Source: Microbulbifer sp. VAAF005
GTDB lineage: Bacteria > Pseudomonadota > Gammaproteobacteria > Pseudomonadales > Cellvibrionaceae
Assembly: GCF_030012985.1 (NCBI RefSeq)
Contig: NZ_CP120233.1
Location: 2,091,001 to 2,155,000, forward strand
DNA: 64,000 bases
Direction of reading: 5' to 3'
How positions within the stretch are numbered: the stretch's first letter is position 1; the number at the start of each line of letters is the position of its first letter. Under the pieces are notes generated by a model. It worked only from the letters and a program-made list of their open reading frames with translations. It was not told the DNA's origin and did no database searches. Shown piece after piece: positions 40,308 through 51,734 of this stretch. A program made the position numbers and the translations under genes.

Positions 40308-42352
40308 TCAATATCTTATAAATATTCTTCGATACAAGGAGAAGAGTTTAAAAACTGCTCCTTTTTTATTTCCCAAAGAGCGTGCCTTCCCAAGTAGTTC
40401 AATGGTAGTTTCTGCATTGATAAATTCAGCTGTTTTGGGATCTACATAGACAGGGTATAACAGCAAAGTAGCCGCAATCATCTGATTTAAAGTTAAATTG
40501 CGTTGCCTTCTCGATAAAAAATCTCTTAACTCACCCGTGGGGATTTCTCTATTTTCAACAAGCGTATCCCTTGTGAGCCCCCAGCCAGCATAAAAGGGTA
40601 ACCCATAAGTTACCACTTGCTTGCCTCTCAGTAATGCTTCAAAACCACTCAGGGAGCTCATGGTGTGAATTTCATCAGCGACTTTAATAGCAGAAACTAT
40701 ATCACCCTGTTCAAGTAAAGTGTCATAAAGGGAGTCAGAGCTCTCCTGCAAAGCACCTAGGCGAGCACCACAAACTACGTCAGGGTGAGGTTTATAAATA
40801 ATATGAGCATCGGGGTTATTGAGCCTGACGCGCTCAAGAAGCGCCAAGTTACTTTTTATTACTGGGGAGCCATTAGCTATCGAGGCATCGCTTTCTACCT
40901 GCCCGGGAACTAAAATAATTTTTTTACCAGAGGAAAAATCAAAATCAACTGTAGGTTGATCTTCTACAACGTTGTATTTGCTAATCCCTTTATCGATCAA
41001 TTTGTCTCGTAACTTTCTAGCTCTATCTAGAAGAGGACCAGGAAAACTACAGGTATTTAACAGTATCTCCAAATCGCTGGGCTGCCTGGCGTCAAAGTAA
41101 ATACCACGACTATCTAGAACCAGTGAATTCGGAGCGACCAGGTCGGCACCCAAACCAACGGAACGCAAAAAGCCATCTTCAACCCTCCAGACATTTAAAT
41201 CAGATTTCTTAGCCTCATCAAGCAAACCATCTGTAATCCGACTTGCCCATACCAGAATATTGGTTCCTGCCCTTGCATCTGGTACCTTTGCAGAAGAGAA
41301 TTTAATCCTTCCCTTTCCACCGATAAAACCTGGAATAAAACTCCTTTTCCAGTGAGAAAATCCTACCCCGACCCAGTCTCCATCGAAGCGGCTCCATTGC
41401 CTGCGTTGTTCAGCAATTAATGCCACAGTGTCTTCAAAGTTACATCGATTGCCAGTATACGGATTAATATACCGGGAGTATTTTAGGTACGCAGCACAAA
41501 AAACCTGAAGCAACGTTCGCTTCACACTGCGGCGACCACAGTTTTGCCTATCTCGAGTTAAACCCCACCCCGCATAAAAAGGCATTCCAAAGCAATGGAC
41601 CTCCTTACCGGCGACCAGCGCCTCAAAACCCAGCTGGCTGCTGACCACATAAACCTTTTCAACTCGATCCAGGATTGACCAGGGGGAGATATCCTCAGAG
41701 ATAATCCTACAACCCCTCAGTTCAGCCAGTTCCTTTAGATAGCCACGCTTTTTCCCTGCGATAACATCGGGATGAATCTTTACAAGAATTTCAGCATCAG
41801 GATTTTCATTAATTGCGGACTCAAGCATTTGAGAGAAATGCTGCTCAGAAGCCAACCCACCTTTAACAGAGATATCCCCAAACGTTTGATCGACCACTAA
41901 AATGGTCTTTTGCCCAGGCAAAATTCCCAGTGAGATATCAGTCGATTGATTATATTTCGACAGTCGGCTCTCTCGTATAAGCTTTAAGCCTTTCTCTGCA
42001 CGAGCAAGATCTTCCGGCGAAAAATCAGCCTCACTAATTAATATTTCCAGGTCACTTGGCCGGGAGGCGTCGTAATAAATACCTGTCGAGTCTACAACCA
42101 AGCTATGAGGTTCAGCGCCATTTACGCCAAGGCCGAGTGAACGTAAAAACCCATCTTCTATAGCGATATAAGGCAAACTCAAATGAGTGGCAAGGCGCTG
42201 TGCTTTAAGGGCGCTTTTTTTAACCCCCAGCCAGCCATCATGGAAATTGATCTATCGGGCTTGAGAGCTACATAGCGACATTCAGCTTCCAGGAAGTTAT
42301 CAAGGTTAGATAAACGCCGAAGCCCGAGTGAACAGTGTCCAATTACAGGCAT
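40308..42352 (-). CDS. kpsC: Capsule polysaccharide poly-Kdo linker transferase KpsC (frameshifted)
   Basis: KpsC alternately adds Kdo residues to build the poly-Kdo linker of ABC-exported capsules. The two related halves are evident: IAIEDGFLRSLGLGVNGAEPHSLVVDSTGIYYDA and VWRVEDGFLRSVGLGADLVAPNSLVLDSRGIYFDA, each followed by KIHPDV or KPHPDV and a FYAGWGLTRD block. ATG 42352 overlaps the preceding gene by 10 bp. After about 45 codons the frame breaks at a T7 or C5 run (42215-42228); one added base restores GWG-(L/V)KKSALKAQRLATHLSLPYIAIEDG. The corrected length is about 681 residues, as in E. coli (675). Confidence 0.93.
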
Positions 42353-43275
42353 TTCCTTGCCTCAAGAGAAAGTGCATCCCGAAGGCTATGATCGTTGGCA
42401 AGATCCAAGATTCCCTCAACCCAAGCTGAGGGTTCCATTGGCAGCAACAGACCATTTTCCCCATGCCGCACTACGGAACCATATATGTCCCCTTGAGCAA
42501 AGATACCTGCGGCACCAGCCTGGGTAATATCAAAAAATTTTGTATGCGACCTGGCGCGATTAAATGGCAAATCGAGCAAAGGTGCCAAACCAATTGATCG
42601 CCCTCGCCCTCGAAGCATCGACACGTAGGTAGGCCACTTCATCGGGTGCAGTATCTGCACCCGTGGCACTCCTCGAAAGAGCCGATTGACACGCTGATCT
42701 CCAATTATCTCAAAATTGAGAATTGGACTGCGATTGAGGACTTCCTCTATCACCGACCGCAGCCACAGAACATCCTCAAGGTGTGACGCAGAACCATGAT
42801 AAAACACGGTCAAAGGCTGCTCCTGCTCACAACTCAAGGGAGCAGGTTGAAGTAATTCTGGAGACCAACTTTGATACTTTTCCGCAAGATAGGGGGTCGA
42901 TACCAATAGTTGCGCGCCGACAGATTTCAGCCACCTCTGCTTAGACCAACTAAGCCGTAATATTTTTGCTTGATATCGAAGTGGCATGCTGGAAAACGCA
43001 TACCAATCAAATAAATCATCATCGATAAAGAGGTAGATTCTCTGAAACTGACCTCTGTTTTTATCAATAAATGACTTCCAACTCCGAGGGATGTAGCGAA
43101 CAAAGATTAAGGATTTTCCATTAATATCCTGTTCAATTGGGGAACTGGACCAAGTTATACACCGGAAGTTGATTCCCCTATCATACAAATATGGCCGAAT
43201 AAAATAGTCTGTTGATGGATTTGCACCCTCTTCAATGACTAAACAGCTTTCTGTGGGAATCGAGTCAAGTGCCAA
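42343..43275 (-). CDS. Glycosyltransferase (GT-B type) of the capsule locus
   Basis: A 310-residue protein with a GT-B-like layout. A C-terminal nucleotide-sugar domain is suggested by VFYHGSASHLEDVLWL, FEIIGDQRVNRLF, IGLAPLLDLPFNRARSHTKFFDITQAGAAGIFAQGDIYGSVVRHGENGLLL. The donor sugar cannot be told. It sits 4 bp after the SLC13 permease gene and overlaps kpsC by 10 bp, so the three are surely co-transcribed. Proteins of this kind often lie beside kpsC in capsule loci. Confidence 0.8.
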   Translation of the reverse strand: MALDSIPTESCLVIEEGANPSTDYFIRPYLYDRGINFRCITWSSSPIEQDINGKSLIFVRYIPRSWKSFIDKNRGQFQRIYLFIDDDLFDWYAFSSMPLRYQAKILRLSWSKQRWLKSVGAQLLVSTPYLAEKYQSWSPELLQPAPLSCEQEQPLTVFYHGSASHLEDVLWLRSVIEEVLNRSPILNFEIIGDQRVNRLFRGVPRVQILHPMKWPTYVSMLRGRGRSIGLAPLLDLPFNRARSHTKFFDITQAGAAGIFAQGDIYGSVVRHGENGLLLPMEPSAWVEGILDLANDHSLRDALSLEARKCL

Positions 43276-43279
43276 ACTA

Positions 43280-45013
43280 CTACCCCTCGAGCGGAAACAC
43301 GATTGGAATCAAAATCAAAACTGTTATCGAGTAAGCAATAGTCAGGGGTAATCCAGCTCTGAGGAAATCGCGTAAATGATATCCTCCCAAGTTTTGCACA
43401 ATCAGGTTGGTCTGATAGCCAAATGGGGTGAGAAAGCTGGCACTAGCTCCATAGGCTACGGCCATTACAAAGGGCATCCAGCTAACTCCAAAGCTCTCAG
43501 CCAAACTCCATGCGAGGGGGAAAGCCAATGCAGCGGCGGCGTTGTTGGTCATCAATTCTGTGAGCGCCAATGTTAACAAGAAGACGCCCACCAGGCCGGC
43601 TAACGGCCCCCAGTCAGCTAGCAAACTACGCAGCCCTAACGCTAACGAATCTGCCAAACCACTACCCGCGAAAGCCTCAGCCAAAATCAAAGCACTAGTG
43701 ATAATCAGCCATATCTGAAATGGGAAGCGCCGCTGTAACTCAGTAGTAGATATGATTCCCAGGCCAATCATTCCACCAAGGAGAACGATGAGCCCTTTTA
43801 GCAGCGAGAAGACTCCCAGTGCCGCACCAGCCACAACGGCTGCAAAGCCCAGCCCCAAAAGCCAGTTATTGCGTCGAGAGAGATCGCGCCGAACCTCTGT
43901 GCCGCTGATCACATAGAAGTTCTTATCAATATTCAGATGGTGACGAAAATCCGGGCCCACCGCCAACAGCAGGGCATCGCCAGCGCGAAGCTCAATCTCC
44001 CCAAGCTTGCCAGACAATCGCTCACCGCCGCGGCGCATGGCAACCACTGCCGCGTCGAAGCGAGTACGGAAATTACACCCTTTTAAGGTCTGGCCAAGAA
44101 TACTGGAACTGGGCGTAATCACTACTTCTGTAAGATTCAGGTCCAGGTCCTCATCTTCCAGCGCAAATAGGCGCAGCCCCTCAATATCCTGCAAGCGACC
44201 AAGATCACGTACATCGCCACTAAAAATTAATTTATCCCCGCAACGGATAACTTCAGAGGGGCCGACAGGGCTAATAACCTGATTTCTGCGAACAATTTCA
44301 ATTAAGTAAAAGGTCTCAAGTTGGCGTAGACGGTTTTGCTCAACACTCTTCCCATCCAATGGAGAGTTAGCCACCACTTCAGCCTCCAGCAGATACTCAG
44401 TGACAGGCTCCTCCGTTACTCCCCCTTCAGGGAGAAGACGGTTGCACAAAAGCAATACCGCCAAGCCCACTAAAGCTGCGGCCAAGCCCACCGGCACAAA
44501 GGCGAAAAAGTCCAAACTGGGAAGGCCGCGATCGAGTACAAAGCTGTTAACGATCAAGTTCGTAGAAGTACCAATAAGCGTCAGAGTACCACCGAGAATT
44601 GCCGCATAGGATAACGGAATCAGCAACTTGGCCGCAGGCAAGCGCCGCTGCCCTTTCACACTTGAAGATAGGGCCGCCACCACTGCCGTATTGTTAAGAA
44701 ATGCGGAGCTTAAGGCGGTAGCCGTTGTAAGTCTCAATAAACTGGCTTTTAAAGACCCCTTGATCAGGCCCTCTGAGATAGAACGCAACCAGCGCGCCTT
44801 CTCCAGTCCCACCGACACGAGCATCAATACAACTAAGGTGGCTAAACCGGGGTTGGCCCCTTTCTGTAACGCCGATTCCGCAGGAACCAAACCAGTAAGA
44901 AAACAGGCACCAGCCGCCGCAGCGAACACCAGGGACGGTCGGAAGTGAGTAAAAATTAAACATCCGATAACCAGGGCGAAGATACCGGAAACAAATAATT
45001 GGGGGAAAGTCAT
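43280..45013 (-). CDS. SLC13/DASS-family anion permease with TrkA-C domains, probable sulfate uptake
   Basis: A 577-residue membrane protein: an N-terminal block of hydrophobic helices (about 1-195) with FLNNTAVVAAL and LIGTSTNLIVNS, two cytoplasmic TrkA-C-like domains (about 205-370; SPLDGKSVEQNRL and SSSILGQTLKGCNF), then a second membrane block with ELMTNNAAAALAFPLA and FLTPFGYQTNLIVQNLGG. The repeated NNTA/NNAA and TxxNL motifs are those of the SLC13 transporters for sulfate or dicarboxylates. Such proteins with TrkA-C domains are commonly sulfate permeases. Embedded among sulfotransferase genes, a role in supplying sulfate for PAPS is a good inference. Confidence 0.85.
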   Translation of the reverse strand: MTFPQLFVSGIFALVIGCLIFTHFRPSLVFAAAAGACFLTGLVPAESALQKGANPGLATLVVLMLVSVGLEKARWLRSISEGLIKGSLKASLLRLTTATALSSAFLNNTAVVAALSSSVKGQRRLPAAKLLIPLSYAAILGGTLTLIGTSTNLIVNSFVLDRGLPSLDFFAFVPVGLAAALVGLAVLLLCNRLLPEGGVTEEPVTEYLLEAEVVANSPLDGKSVEQNRLRQLETFYLIEIVRRNQVISPVGPSEVIRCGDKLIFSGDVRDLGRLQDIEGLRLFALEDEDLDLNLTEVVITPSSSILGQTLKGCNFRTRFDAAVVAMRRGGERLSGKLGEIELRAGDALLLAVGPDFRHHLNIDKNFYVISGTEVRRDLSRRNNWLLGLGFAAVVAGAALGVFSLLKGLIVLLGGMIGLGIISTTELQRRFPFQIWLIITSALILAEAFAGSGLADSLALGLRSLLADWGPLAGLVGVFLLTLALTELMTNNAAAALAFPLAWSLAESFGVSWMPFVMAVAYGASASFLTPFGYQTNLIVQNLGGYHLRDFLRAGLPLTIAYSITVLILIPIVFPLEG

Positions 45014-45250
45014 AAGGTCGAAAGGTCGCTCTGGTTACCGATACTATTGTTCGTCTTTATATACACACCTGTGGTGAAATCAAATTATGCCAAATCTTGG
45101 GTGAGTATTCCCCTAGTGTAAACACTCCCCATCACGCCCTGAGTTGGAGATTTTTCCCCCCGCACACGATACTCACTGTTTGAACGAAACTCGATCCGGG
45201 AACTCGCCATAATATAGGCCCTTAACAACATTGAGATACCTCACACTCGA

Positions 45251-47516
45251 CTAAGCCAAGGAGAAATCTTCATGAGCCAGAGTCAGATTCGGGTTATAGG
45301 CTGGGTCAGTATCTAGTAAATCCCCCCAACGAGCACGCATATGCTCCGCCTCCCGTTGTGCCCGTCGGCGTTTACTGAGGGTATTATCAGCACCCCGTGA
45401 CACCGACTCATGGTGATACAGCTCTGCGTATGGGGTCCATAAGTTGCGATAACCCGCTTCACGTACTTTTAAACACAGATCAACATCATTAAACGCAACA
45501 GCCAGGTTCTCCGCATCCAGGCCAGCAACTTCCTCAAATACTGATTTGCGTATCAATAAGCATGCCGCAGTCACAGCGGAAAGATTCTGTACCAGATGCA
45601 GGCGCGAAAAGTATCCATATTCGTGGCGGCTGAAGTACTTATGGGAGTGACCAGCAACACCACCAATCCCCAAAATCACCCCACCGTGCTGGATGGTATC
45701 ATTTGGGTAGTAGAGCTTCGCCCCTACACAACCGATTTCCGGCCTCCGAACCTGGCCGACCATCTCCGTTAGCCATTCATCGCCAATTGGCTCAATATCA
45801 TTATTAATCAGTCCGATGATCTCGCCCTTGGCAAGGCTGACTCCAAAATTATTAATTGCAGAGTAGTTAAAGGGATGATCCCAGCGATGTACTGAGACTC
45901 GAGAATCAGTAGACTTCATTTCATTCAGAAAGCGCAATGTTCCTTCACAACGACTCTGATTGTCTAAAATCAGTAATTCAAAATTGGGATAACATGTTCG
46001 GGCAAGGATAGCCTCCACGCAGGGCTTCAGTATATCCAAGCCATCGCGGGTTGGAATGAGCAAGCTTACCAAAGGGGGGCTCAGAAATATCCCATCGCAC
46101 CCGATAGCTATTAGGGGCTATGCCAGGTAGAGCTCTGGCTTTCAGGCCCTCACTTTCCAGGTAGTCACTCACAGCCCTAAGACCCGCAGAAACCGCATAA
46201 CCTTTTGCACAACTCTCTTGTGCTGTCGAGCCACTAATAGCCCGCCAGTGATAGAGGACTTCAGGAATATGGGCCACGTTTTCTTGGTTCAAATAGGGCA
46301 TACAGCGCAATAACAAATCGTGATCCTGACTTCCCTCAAGGCCAGCACGAAATCCTCCTATACGTTCAACCAGCGCACGGTGCAATACCGTTAAATGGCA
46401 AATATAATTTTGTGATAGTAGAAGATCTGGATTCCAACCTGGCTTAAAGTGAGGATCAAAGCGCACTCCCTGTTCATCAATTTTATCTTCATCGCTATAC
46501 AATAATTGTAACTGCGGATTATCTACGATTGACTGAACAACCCGTTGTAGCGCAAAGGGAGCCAGGGTGTCATCATGATCTAATAGCGCAACATATTCAC
46601 CATTAGCCAACGACAAAGCACTATTACTTGCAGCCGAAATATGGCCATTTTCTGTTCGAAATACTACTTTGATACGCTGGTCTAGCTTTTCATATTTCTC
46701 CAAACAAGATTTAACCTGAGCCAGACAGGAAGCATCATCAGCAATACACAGCTCCCAATGACTATAACTTTGTGCCAAAACTGAATCGATACATGAGCTT
46801 AACAGTTCAATGTCAGTGTTATAGGTTGGAAGAATAATAGAAATTAAAGGTCTACCAGACACTTTATCGAAATCCAGTGAGCCCGGATAAGAAGCAACTC
46901 TTTTTGCCTCTACAGTTCTAATCCACTCAGAATAATCACTGGTTTGCTTCCGCTTAACAAAAGTTCTTGCATAGTGCTGTAAAGCCAAATTCCGCCAGTT
47001 GCGACCTGAATCACGGGCCTCTTCACGAATGAGTTGTAAAACCTTTGCCTTTCCCCGACTGCGAAATTTATAGTGCATATTGGCCAAGCGCTGCGCCAGG
47101 CGATCGTAGGCAAACTGGGGAAGAAGCTTCACAAACTGGAAGTGTTGTATAGTAAATAGGCCTTCAGATTCCATAGGGTCAAAGCGCAAAGCATTAGGAC
47201 GTTGTTCAAGGTAGATTAGACGCTTACTAACACGACCCGATTTAATTGGAAGAAATATACTATCCTGCTCGGTGAAGCCATCTCCATAGTCAAAATAGAG
47301 TTTAGAATCTGCAGACGACTGATTGTGCTTTAGACCAAGTTCCACCATATACCAGCCAGGGCCAGGAGCTCGTCCCAATACTTGGAATTGGGGGTCCACT
47401 CCAGATGCGTACCATACAAAATCTGTTTCAGTGCAATCGGAGGGCCCAATCGCAAGTCCAGGCTTAAGCCTGGGAGCGAAATCGACATAGAAAAAGGACT
47501 TTAAAATATTTAACAC
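45251..47516 (-). CDS. Tandem GT2 glycosyltransferase (frameshifted)
   Basis: A roughly 755-residue protein of the RfbF-like class with an N-terminal beta-rich region (about 1-190), a first GT2 domain (PLISIILPTYNTDIELLSSCIDSVLAQSY, LDHDDTL, YSDEDKID) and a second GT2 domain (SLLIPTRDGLDILKPCVEAIL, DNQSRCEGT, INNDIEPIGDEWLTEM, FNDVDLCLKVREAGY, HHESVSRG). The frame slips between the domains at a G6 run on the + strand (46074-46079). With one base fewer it reads WDISEPPLVSLLIPTRDG, the usual linker. The two frames overlap between 45978 and 46072, which is only an artefact of the shift. It probably adds sugars to the capsule repeat or its carrier. Confidence 0.9.
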
Positions 47517-47639
47517 CGTAACAAATCCAGTTATTACTCAGCACTCTTAGCAGTGCCGCATGCATTCGCCAATAAAATAATAGCTAGTTCAACTTACACT
47601 GAAACTGGCAAGTATCAACTACCCGATACACACCTTAGA

Positions 47640-48782
47640 CTAAGGGCTAGCATCCAGTCTGAAGTTGACTTTGGCAGCAATTTTTGTACCATAAATATAG
47701 GCCTCAATCTCGTCTCGATTGGATAAACTCATTTTAGGCTTAAAAGCAAACCCACATTTTAAATTCTGTGAAAGTCCCTTTCGCACAACGTCGGGGCGGT
47801 CTCTATTCAACTCAACTAAGTGCTCTTCTCCATTAATCAGCAAGCGAATTTTTATCGCTCCAGAAAATTCCGCTGTCGCCCAACCAGTAATCAAGTCAGG
47901 ACCTACATCTACAAAAATTTTCCCATAACACAGATATGGAGTCTCAGCAGCTATACGCTCCTTCAAACGTACAACACCATTTTTCACACTTTCTACATGA
48001 CAGAGAAGTGCATCATCAGCCTCATCATTTAAATCATGAGCTTTAAAATAAGCTTCACCCTTTTTCCTAGTTGAACTGCCAGCACCAGAACCCTTGTTCT
48101 CCTTTTTTATTGCATGTTCATGTCTGGACTTGACAACATAATGATTTATCCTTAACCCATCATAGATGACTTGAGTCGTTTTAGGTTCACTAGATCCACC
48201 ATTTTCAAATTCAGTAGGTTGGAAGTTAGCAGAATAATAACGTCCGGTTTTAAGTACACATTCATGGACATGCATCTTCTCAACCAAAGACGGCTTCAAG
48301 ATTGTTTTAATGTGTCGGTTAAATTCGTGCTCTGGTTTTGAAGCTTGAGTAAATCTCTCAATCACTAATCCATCGCTCTTAAACTTATGTCCGGATGAAC
48401 CGAAATTCCTCCAATTTAGCGCTAGTGCGCTGGCATCCTCGATCTGATTAAAGTCAGATAGTAAACCTTTTAAATTAACGTCTTGACCAGTAACAATAAA
48501 TTCATCGGCATCAATAAAGCCGAGCAAATCAACTTCATCGCCAAAGCGATTTAATATCATATTATATGCCGGCATCTGTGGACCATGATCCCCTACTCTG
48601 GGGAAATAAATCCTATTTACTACTCCCAAGCTGTCCAGAGCCTCCAACAATTGGGAGGACCCATCATCACTGATATTATCTGCAATATAAAAAGCATCAG
48701 CACCAATCAACTGATGATAAACGATCCACTCAAGGATGTACTCATATTCGTTCTTAAAAATCGCAGCTATTCCAAACTTCAT
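47640..48782 (-). CDS. Glycosyltransferase 92-like protein with C-terminal GWA-type module
   Basis: A 380-residue protein. Residues about 1-260 form a GT-A-like glycosyltransferase of the family-2/92 kind: GIAAIFKNEYEYILEWIVYHQLIGADAFYIADNISDDGS, LGFIDADEFIV (DxD motif), NWRNFGSSGH and INHYVVKSRHEH. The last 80 residues (about 295-375; ITGWATAEFSGAIKIRLLINGEEHLVELNRDRPDVV, CGFAFKP) resemble a beta-sandwich module also seen in two other proteins of this locus. The acceptor is unknown. Confidence 0.82.
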   Translation of the reverse strand: MKFGIAAIFKNEYEYILEWIVYHQLIGADAFYIADNISDDGSSQLLEALDSLGVVNRIYFPRVGDHGPQMPAYNMILNRFGDEVDLLGFIDADEFIVTGQDVNLKGLLSDFNQIEDASALALNWRNFGSSGHKFKSDGLVIERFTQASKPEHEFNRHIKTILKPSLVEKMHVHECVLKTGRYYSANFQPTEFENGGSSEPKTTQVIYDGLRINHYVVKSRHEHAIKKENKGSGAGSSTRKKGEAYFKAHDLNDEADDALLCHVESVKNGVVRLKERIAAETPYLCYGKIFVDVGPDLITGWATAEFSGAIKIRLLINGEEHLVELNRDRPDVVRKGLSQNLKCGFAFKPKMSLSNRDEIEAYIYGTKIAAKVNFRLDASP

Positions 48783-48915
48783 TCTTACTCAAAAGACCTT
48801 TCCAGGTGAAAGCATTATTTTCAACACTCTCACAATAAACTATATATAACTTACAATTCTCGATCTTCTACTACAATCATCAAAAAGATGAAAGCCCAAC
48901 TTTCCAAAAGGTTAA

Positions 48916-49476
48916 CTAGCAAGCTGTTTTGTGGGCATGTGTATAAAAAGAAGCCTGCAACTTTGAACAACCAACAAACTCTTTTAGTTTACGTCCATCA
49001 TTCTTTTCGATATCAAAAAGAAGAAAATTTTTCCGGCCATAAAAATACTGAAGCACATTTGAATGATGTCTATGCCACTCATATTTCCAGCGCTGTATAA
49101 CAGTTTCGCGATCGCATGAGTAGATCTTCTCAAATCTGTGCAAATAACTACCATTACCGTGATTAAGCCGACTCTCAACCCATTTCTCTACAGGACGAGT
49201 ATTTAAAATAAAAAGAGAATCGGGGTACTGTCGATCTAATTCCTGATAGTACTTTTCGAAAGCATATAGGCACCGACTTGAGACAAACTCCATATCACTA
49301 TAGAAATCAAAATTTTCATATCCACTTAATAGAGGTCTCCCATGTAAGTAGTTATCCTCAAGTCGTAAAGCCAAGCTCCCATGATCCCAGTGGACAGCTT
49401 TATAGCCATTACGCAAGAAAAAATGATTCAGACTGGTTGTACCGCACTTATTAAACCCAATTTGAAATACTTTCAT
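48916..49476 (-). CDS. Sulfotransferase family protein
   Basis: A 186-residue cytoplasmic enzyme of the PAPS-dependent sulfotransferase fold. The PAPS 5'-phosphosulfate loop is visible at the N-terminus (VFQIGFNKCGTTSLNHFF), and a 3'-phosphate-binding segment is suggested by FILNTRPVEKWVESRL. It is on the short side for the family, which often has about 200-230 residues, but no frameshift is seen. It would transfer sulfate onto a capsule sugar, judged by its place among glycosyltransferases. Confidence 0.8.
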   Translation of the reverse strand: MKVFQIGFNKCGTTSLNHFFLRNGYKAVHWDHGSLALRLEDNYLHGRPLLSGYENFDFYSDMEFVSSRCLYAFEKYYQELDRQYPDSLFILNTRPVEKWVESRLNHGNGSYLHRFEKIYSCDRETVIQRWKYEWHRHHSNVLQYFYGRKNFLLFDIEKNDGRKLKEFVGCSKLQASFYTHAHKTAC

Positions 49477-49824
49477 ACTAAAAAGTCTTTAAAAGCTTAT
49501 TCATCCAAAGTGCTTCTTAACGTCGAGCCGCCTGTATTTGATCCAAATCGAAACAGTAAAGTAATACAGAATTTAGGTCTTGCTTTTAGCTATTTACACC
49601 GGTAACCAAGGACTACAACTTTAATCAAACTACATAGCATACACTATCAAGAGGATGAAACAGAGCAATCAGGAAAAAGTAGCTTACATTACTAAATCAC
49701 ACATCTTGGGCGGATTATACCGAGTAAAGATGAAGCAATGTTCCCTGATGCATTTCACCGGACAGAACCACCCCCGTCAACACCTTGGAAGGTAGCCCGG
49801 TTCCAAAATCGTGGGGCATACATA
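49477..49824. other. 348-bp gap between two sulfotransferase genes
   Basis: No coding region or repeat was recognised. It may carry a promoter for the downstream (leftward) genes. Confidence 0.4.
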
Positions 49825-50781
49825 CTAAGAAAGCCTTGTAAGAGATGGTAAAATTGGCAGGGGTTGGCCCGTTCTGGCCACAACAACCTCTATAGAGGAT
49901 AAATCCTTGATATCAGTTAAATCAAAGGAGAAGCCAACAAATCCCCTCCTGCCCAGCCCTCGTGCCTTGTAGATCGGGCTATATTCACTTGCTTTAGTCT
50001 CGGCCACAACTTCGCCGTTGTATTTAACTCTAAGCAAAGCCGCTTCAGTCTCTTCCTCTGATATCGCCCACCCCCTCAGACACCCATTTTCCCAGGCAGT
50101 AGCGGCACCTCGTGTAAAGCGTGCACTGTCACGAGCTAAATGAAGCCGCCAGTCAAATTGTGTACGAGCACAGTTATAAAATTCATACTCCTTTGCATTC
50201 AAGGCTCGCAATTCAGATAGTTGTTCATTCGTGAGCCCTCTCGAATGAACAACCTCATTAGAAGCAATGTTTTGACGCAAAATTGGAATATTAATACCAA
50301 ACTTTTTGTTAAGCAGGAGAAGAGAATCCTCAAATGATTCAACAAACCCTATAAAACCAAGTTGAGACCAATTACTCTGACCGATAAGACGAAGCTGTCT
50401 ATTAATATTTTCACGAGAGCGGTAAAAACTCTCAAAACTATCTTTATAACCTTGATGCCGAACTTTATGATTATACTCAGAAACAATTCTATCAACGGGA
50501 TCACGCAAAAAAGTTATCATCTGTCCAACATCAAATATATCAATGTATTTTGATGCGTGAAAATGACCAGTGAAAAATTGATAGCCTTCTTTGTTAAAGT
50601 CCTGATAAAAACTCCAACCATCCACCTCCCCAGAACCCCACTTTTTAATGAGAGGACTTGTCAAAGGTGAAAATTTTCCATAATCCTGACAGACTCTCGA
50701 TTCACCAAAATAAGTATTAGCACCTTTTCGGAAACTTGTGCCAGCAGTTTTTGGAATATGCAAAAAAAACAAACACTTCAT
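49825..50781 (-). CDS. Sulfotransferase family 2 protein with C-terminal GWA-type module
   Basis: A 318-residue protein. The first 215 residues are a sulfotransferase of the heparan-sulfate 2-O type (Sulfotransfer_2): LFFLHIPKTAGTSFRKG is the PAPS loop, GHFHASKY follows, and MITFLRDPVDRIVSEYNHK is the 3'-phosphate-binding region with conserved Arg and Ser. The last 100 residues (CLRGWAISEEETEAALLRVKYNGEVVAETKASEY...GFVGFSFDLTDI) form the same type of accessory module as in neighbouring glycosyltransferases. Such a fusion suggests a common binding function, perhaps for the capsule glycan or for assembly. Confidence 0.88.
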   Translation of the reverse strand: MKCLFFLHIPKTAGTSFRKGANTYFGESRVCQDYGKFSPLTSPLIKKWGSGEVDGWSFYQDFNKEGYQFFTGHFHASKYIDIFDVGQMITFLRDPVDRIVSEYNHKVRHQGYKDSFESFYRSRENINRQLRLIGQSNWSQLGFIGFVESFEDSLLLLNKKFGINIPILRQNIASNEVVHSRGLTNEQLSELRALNAKEYEFYNCARTQFDWRLHLARDSARFTRGAATAWENGCLRGWAISEEETEAALLRVKYNGEVVAETKASEYSPIYKARGLGRRGFVGFSFDLTDIKDLSSIEVVVARTGQPLPILPSLTRLS

Positions 50782-50865
50782 AATAGCAAACCATAACCCC
50801 GGGAATCTATCCAGGAAAACATAAATATATAATTTAGTAAAAGATGTTGCAAAAATCTAAATATT

Positions 50866-51710
50866 CTACTTTTGTATTTTTTTAAAAAAAGGATCGCCAG
50901 GGAAATTTATGCGCCCAAGAGAAAGTATATAGTCAGACATTATCATTTTTCTTTTTGCGTATACCAATCTGAAAAGATTTATATAGAATGACCTAGCTGA
51001 CCTTCGCTTTCTGAAAGCAAGCCTTATCAAATAGCCAACATCAGAAGGCCCGAGATGTCCATTCATTATATTCTTTACTAAATAACTCAACATCCCAGTC
51101 TCTGACAAATAAATACTTGATGGATGGCCGGAAAACGGTAGTCGCAATAAAGTAGCGCCACTAATATTCAATAAATCCACATGCAATCTATCAGCACTGT
51201 ATGGATCATAAATTATATAAACATCCGTGCAGATCGAAATAGATTGAGGAATTTCATCATAAAGAAACTCCAGTCCCACTAAGTCTTTCCCCCATCTTTT
51301 TTCATCAGGTACTTTCTTACGATCTATTGAAAAAAGTGGAGAAATAGCAATCACAGAATTGAGCCTAAATTGCTTCATAAACAATAATGAAGCATACGCC
51401 CCCATTGATGAACCATATAAAATTCTTCTTGTAGCAAGATTGTATTCGGATCTTTTTTTATGGCTTCAATACACTCAAAAATCTCGCCTGTTTGATACCA
51501 ATGATTTTCATGTATCAAAACATGAAACGCATTAATTTTTATCTTCTCAAGAAAACGCTGAGCAAAGCCTAATTGATTTATTGACTTATCTACATTTTCT
51601 GGCAACCGCTGCTGAAATGTAATTGCTAGTGGCGTGCCAACATCAGATACCGATACATATCTACAGCTAACCTGATTTCCTATAAAAATTAATTCTTCTT
51701 GCATACTCAA
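50866..51710 (-). CDS. Alpha/beta hydrolase, possible glycan esterase (frameshifted)
   Basis: About 281 residues after correcting one frameshift. The N-terminal part (to IEAIKK) and the rest are in different frames; adding one base to the T7 run at 51453-51459 gives KKRSEYNLATRRILYGSSMGAYASLLFM, which contains the nucleophile motif GSSMG. A candidate acid lies in VYIIYDPYSADRLH and a candidate His in PFSGHPSS. Hydrolases of this form in polysaccharide loci may add or remove acyl groups, but the substrate is unknown. It lies between two sulfotransferase genes on the same strand. Confidence 0.75.
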
Positions 51711-51734
51711 ACAAATATAATGGACAAAACTATA

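Noticed and set aside
45978..46072. Overlap of two independent GT2 genes
   Set aside because: The overlap is produced by one extra base in a G6 run; the corrected reading gives a standard tandem-GT2 protein.
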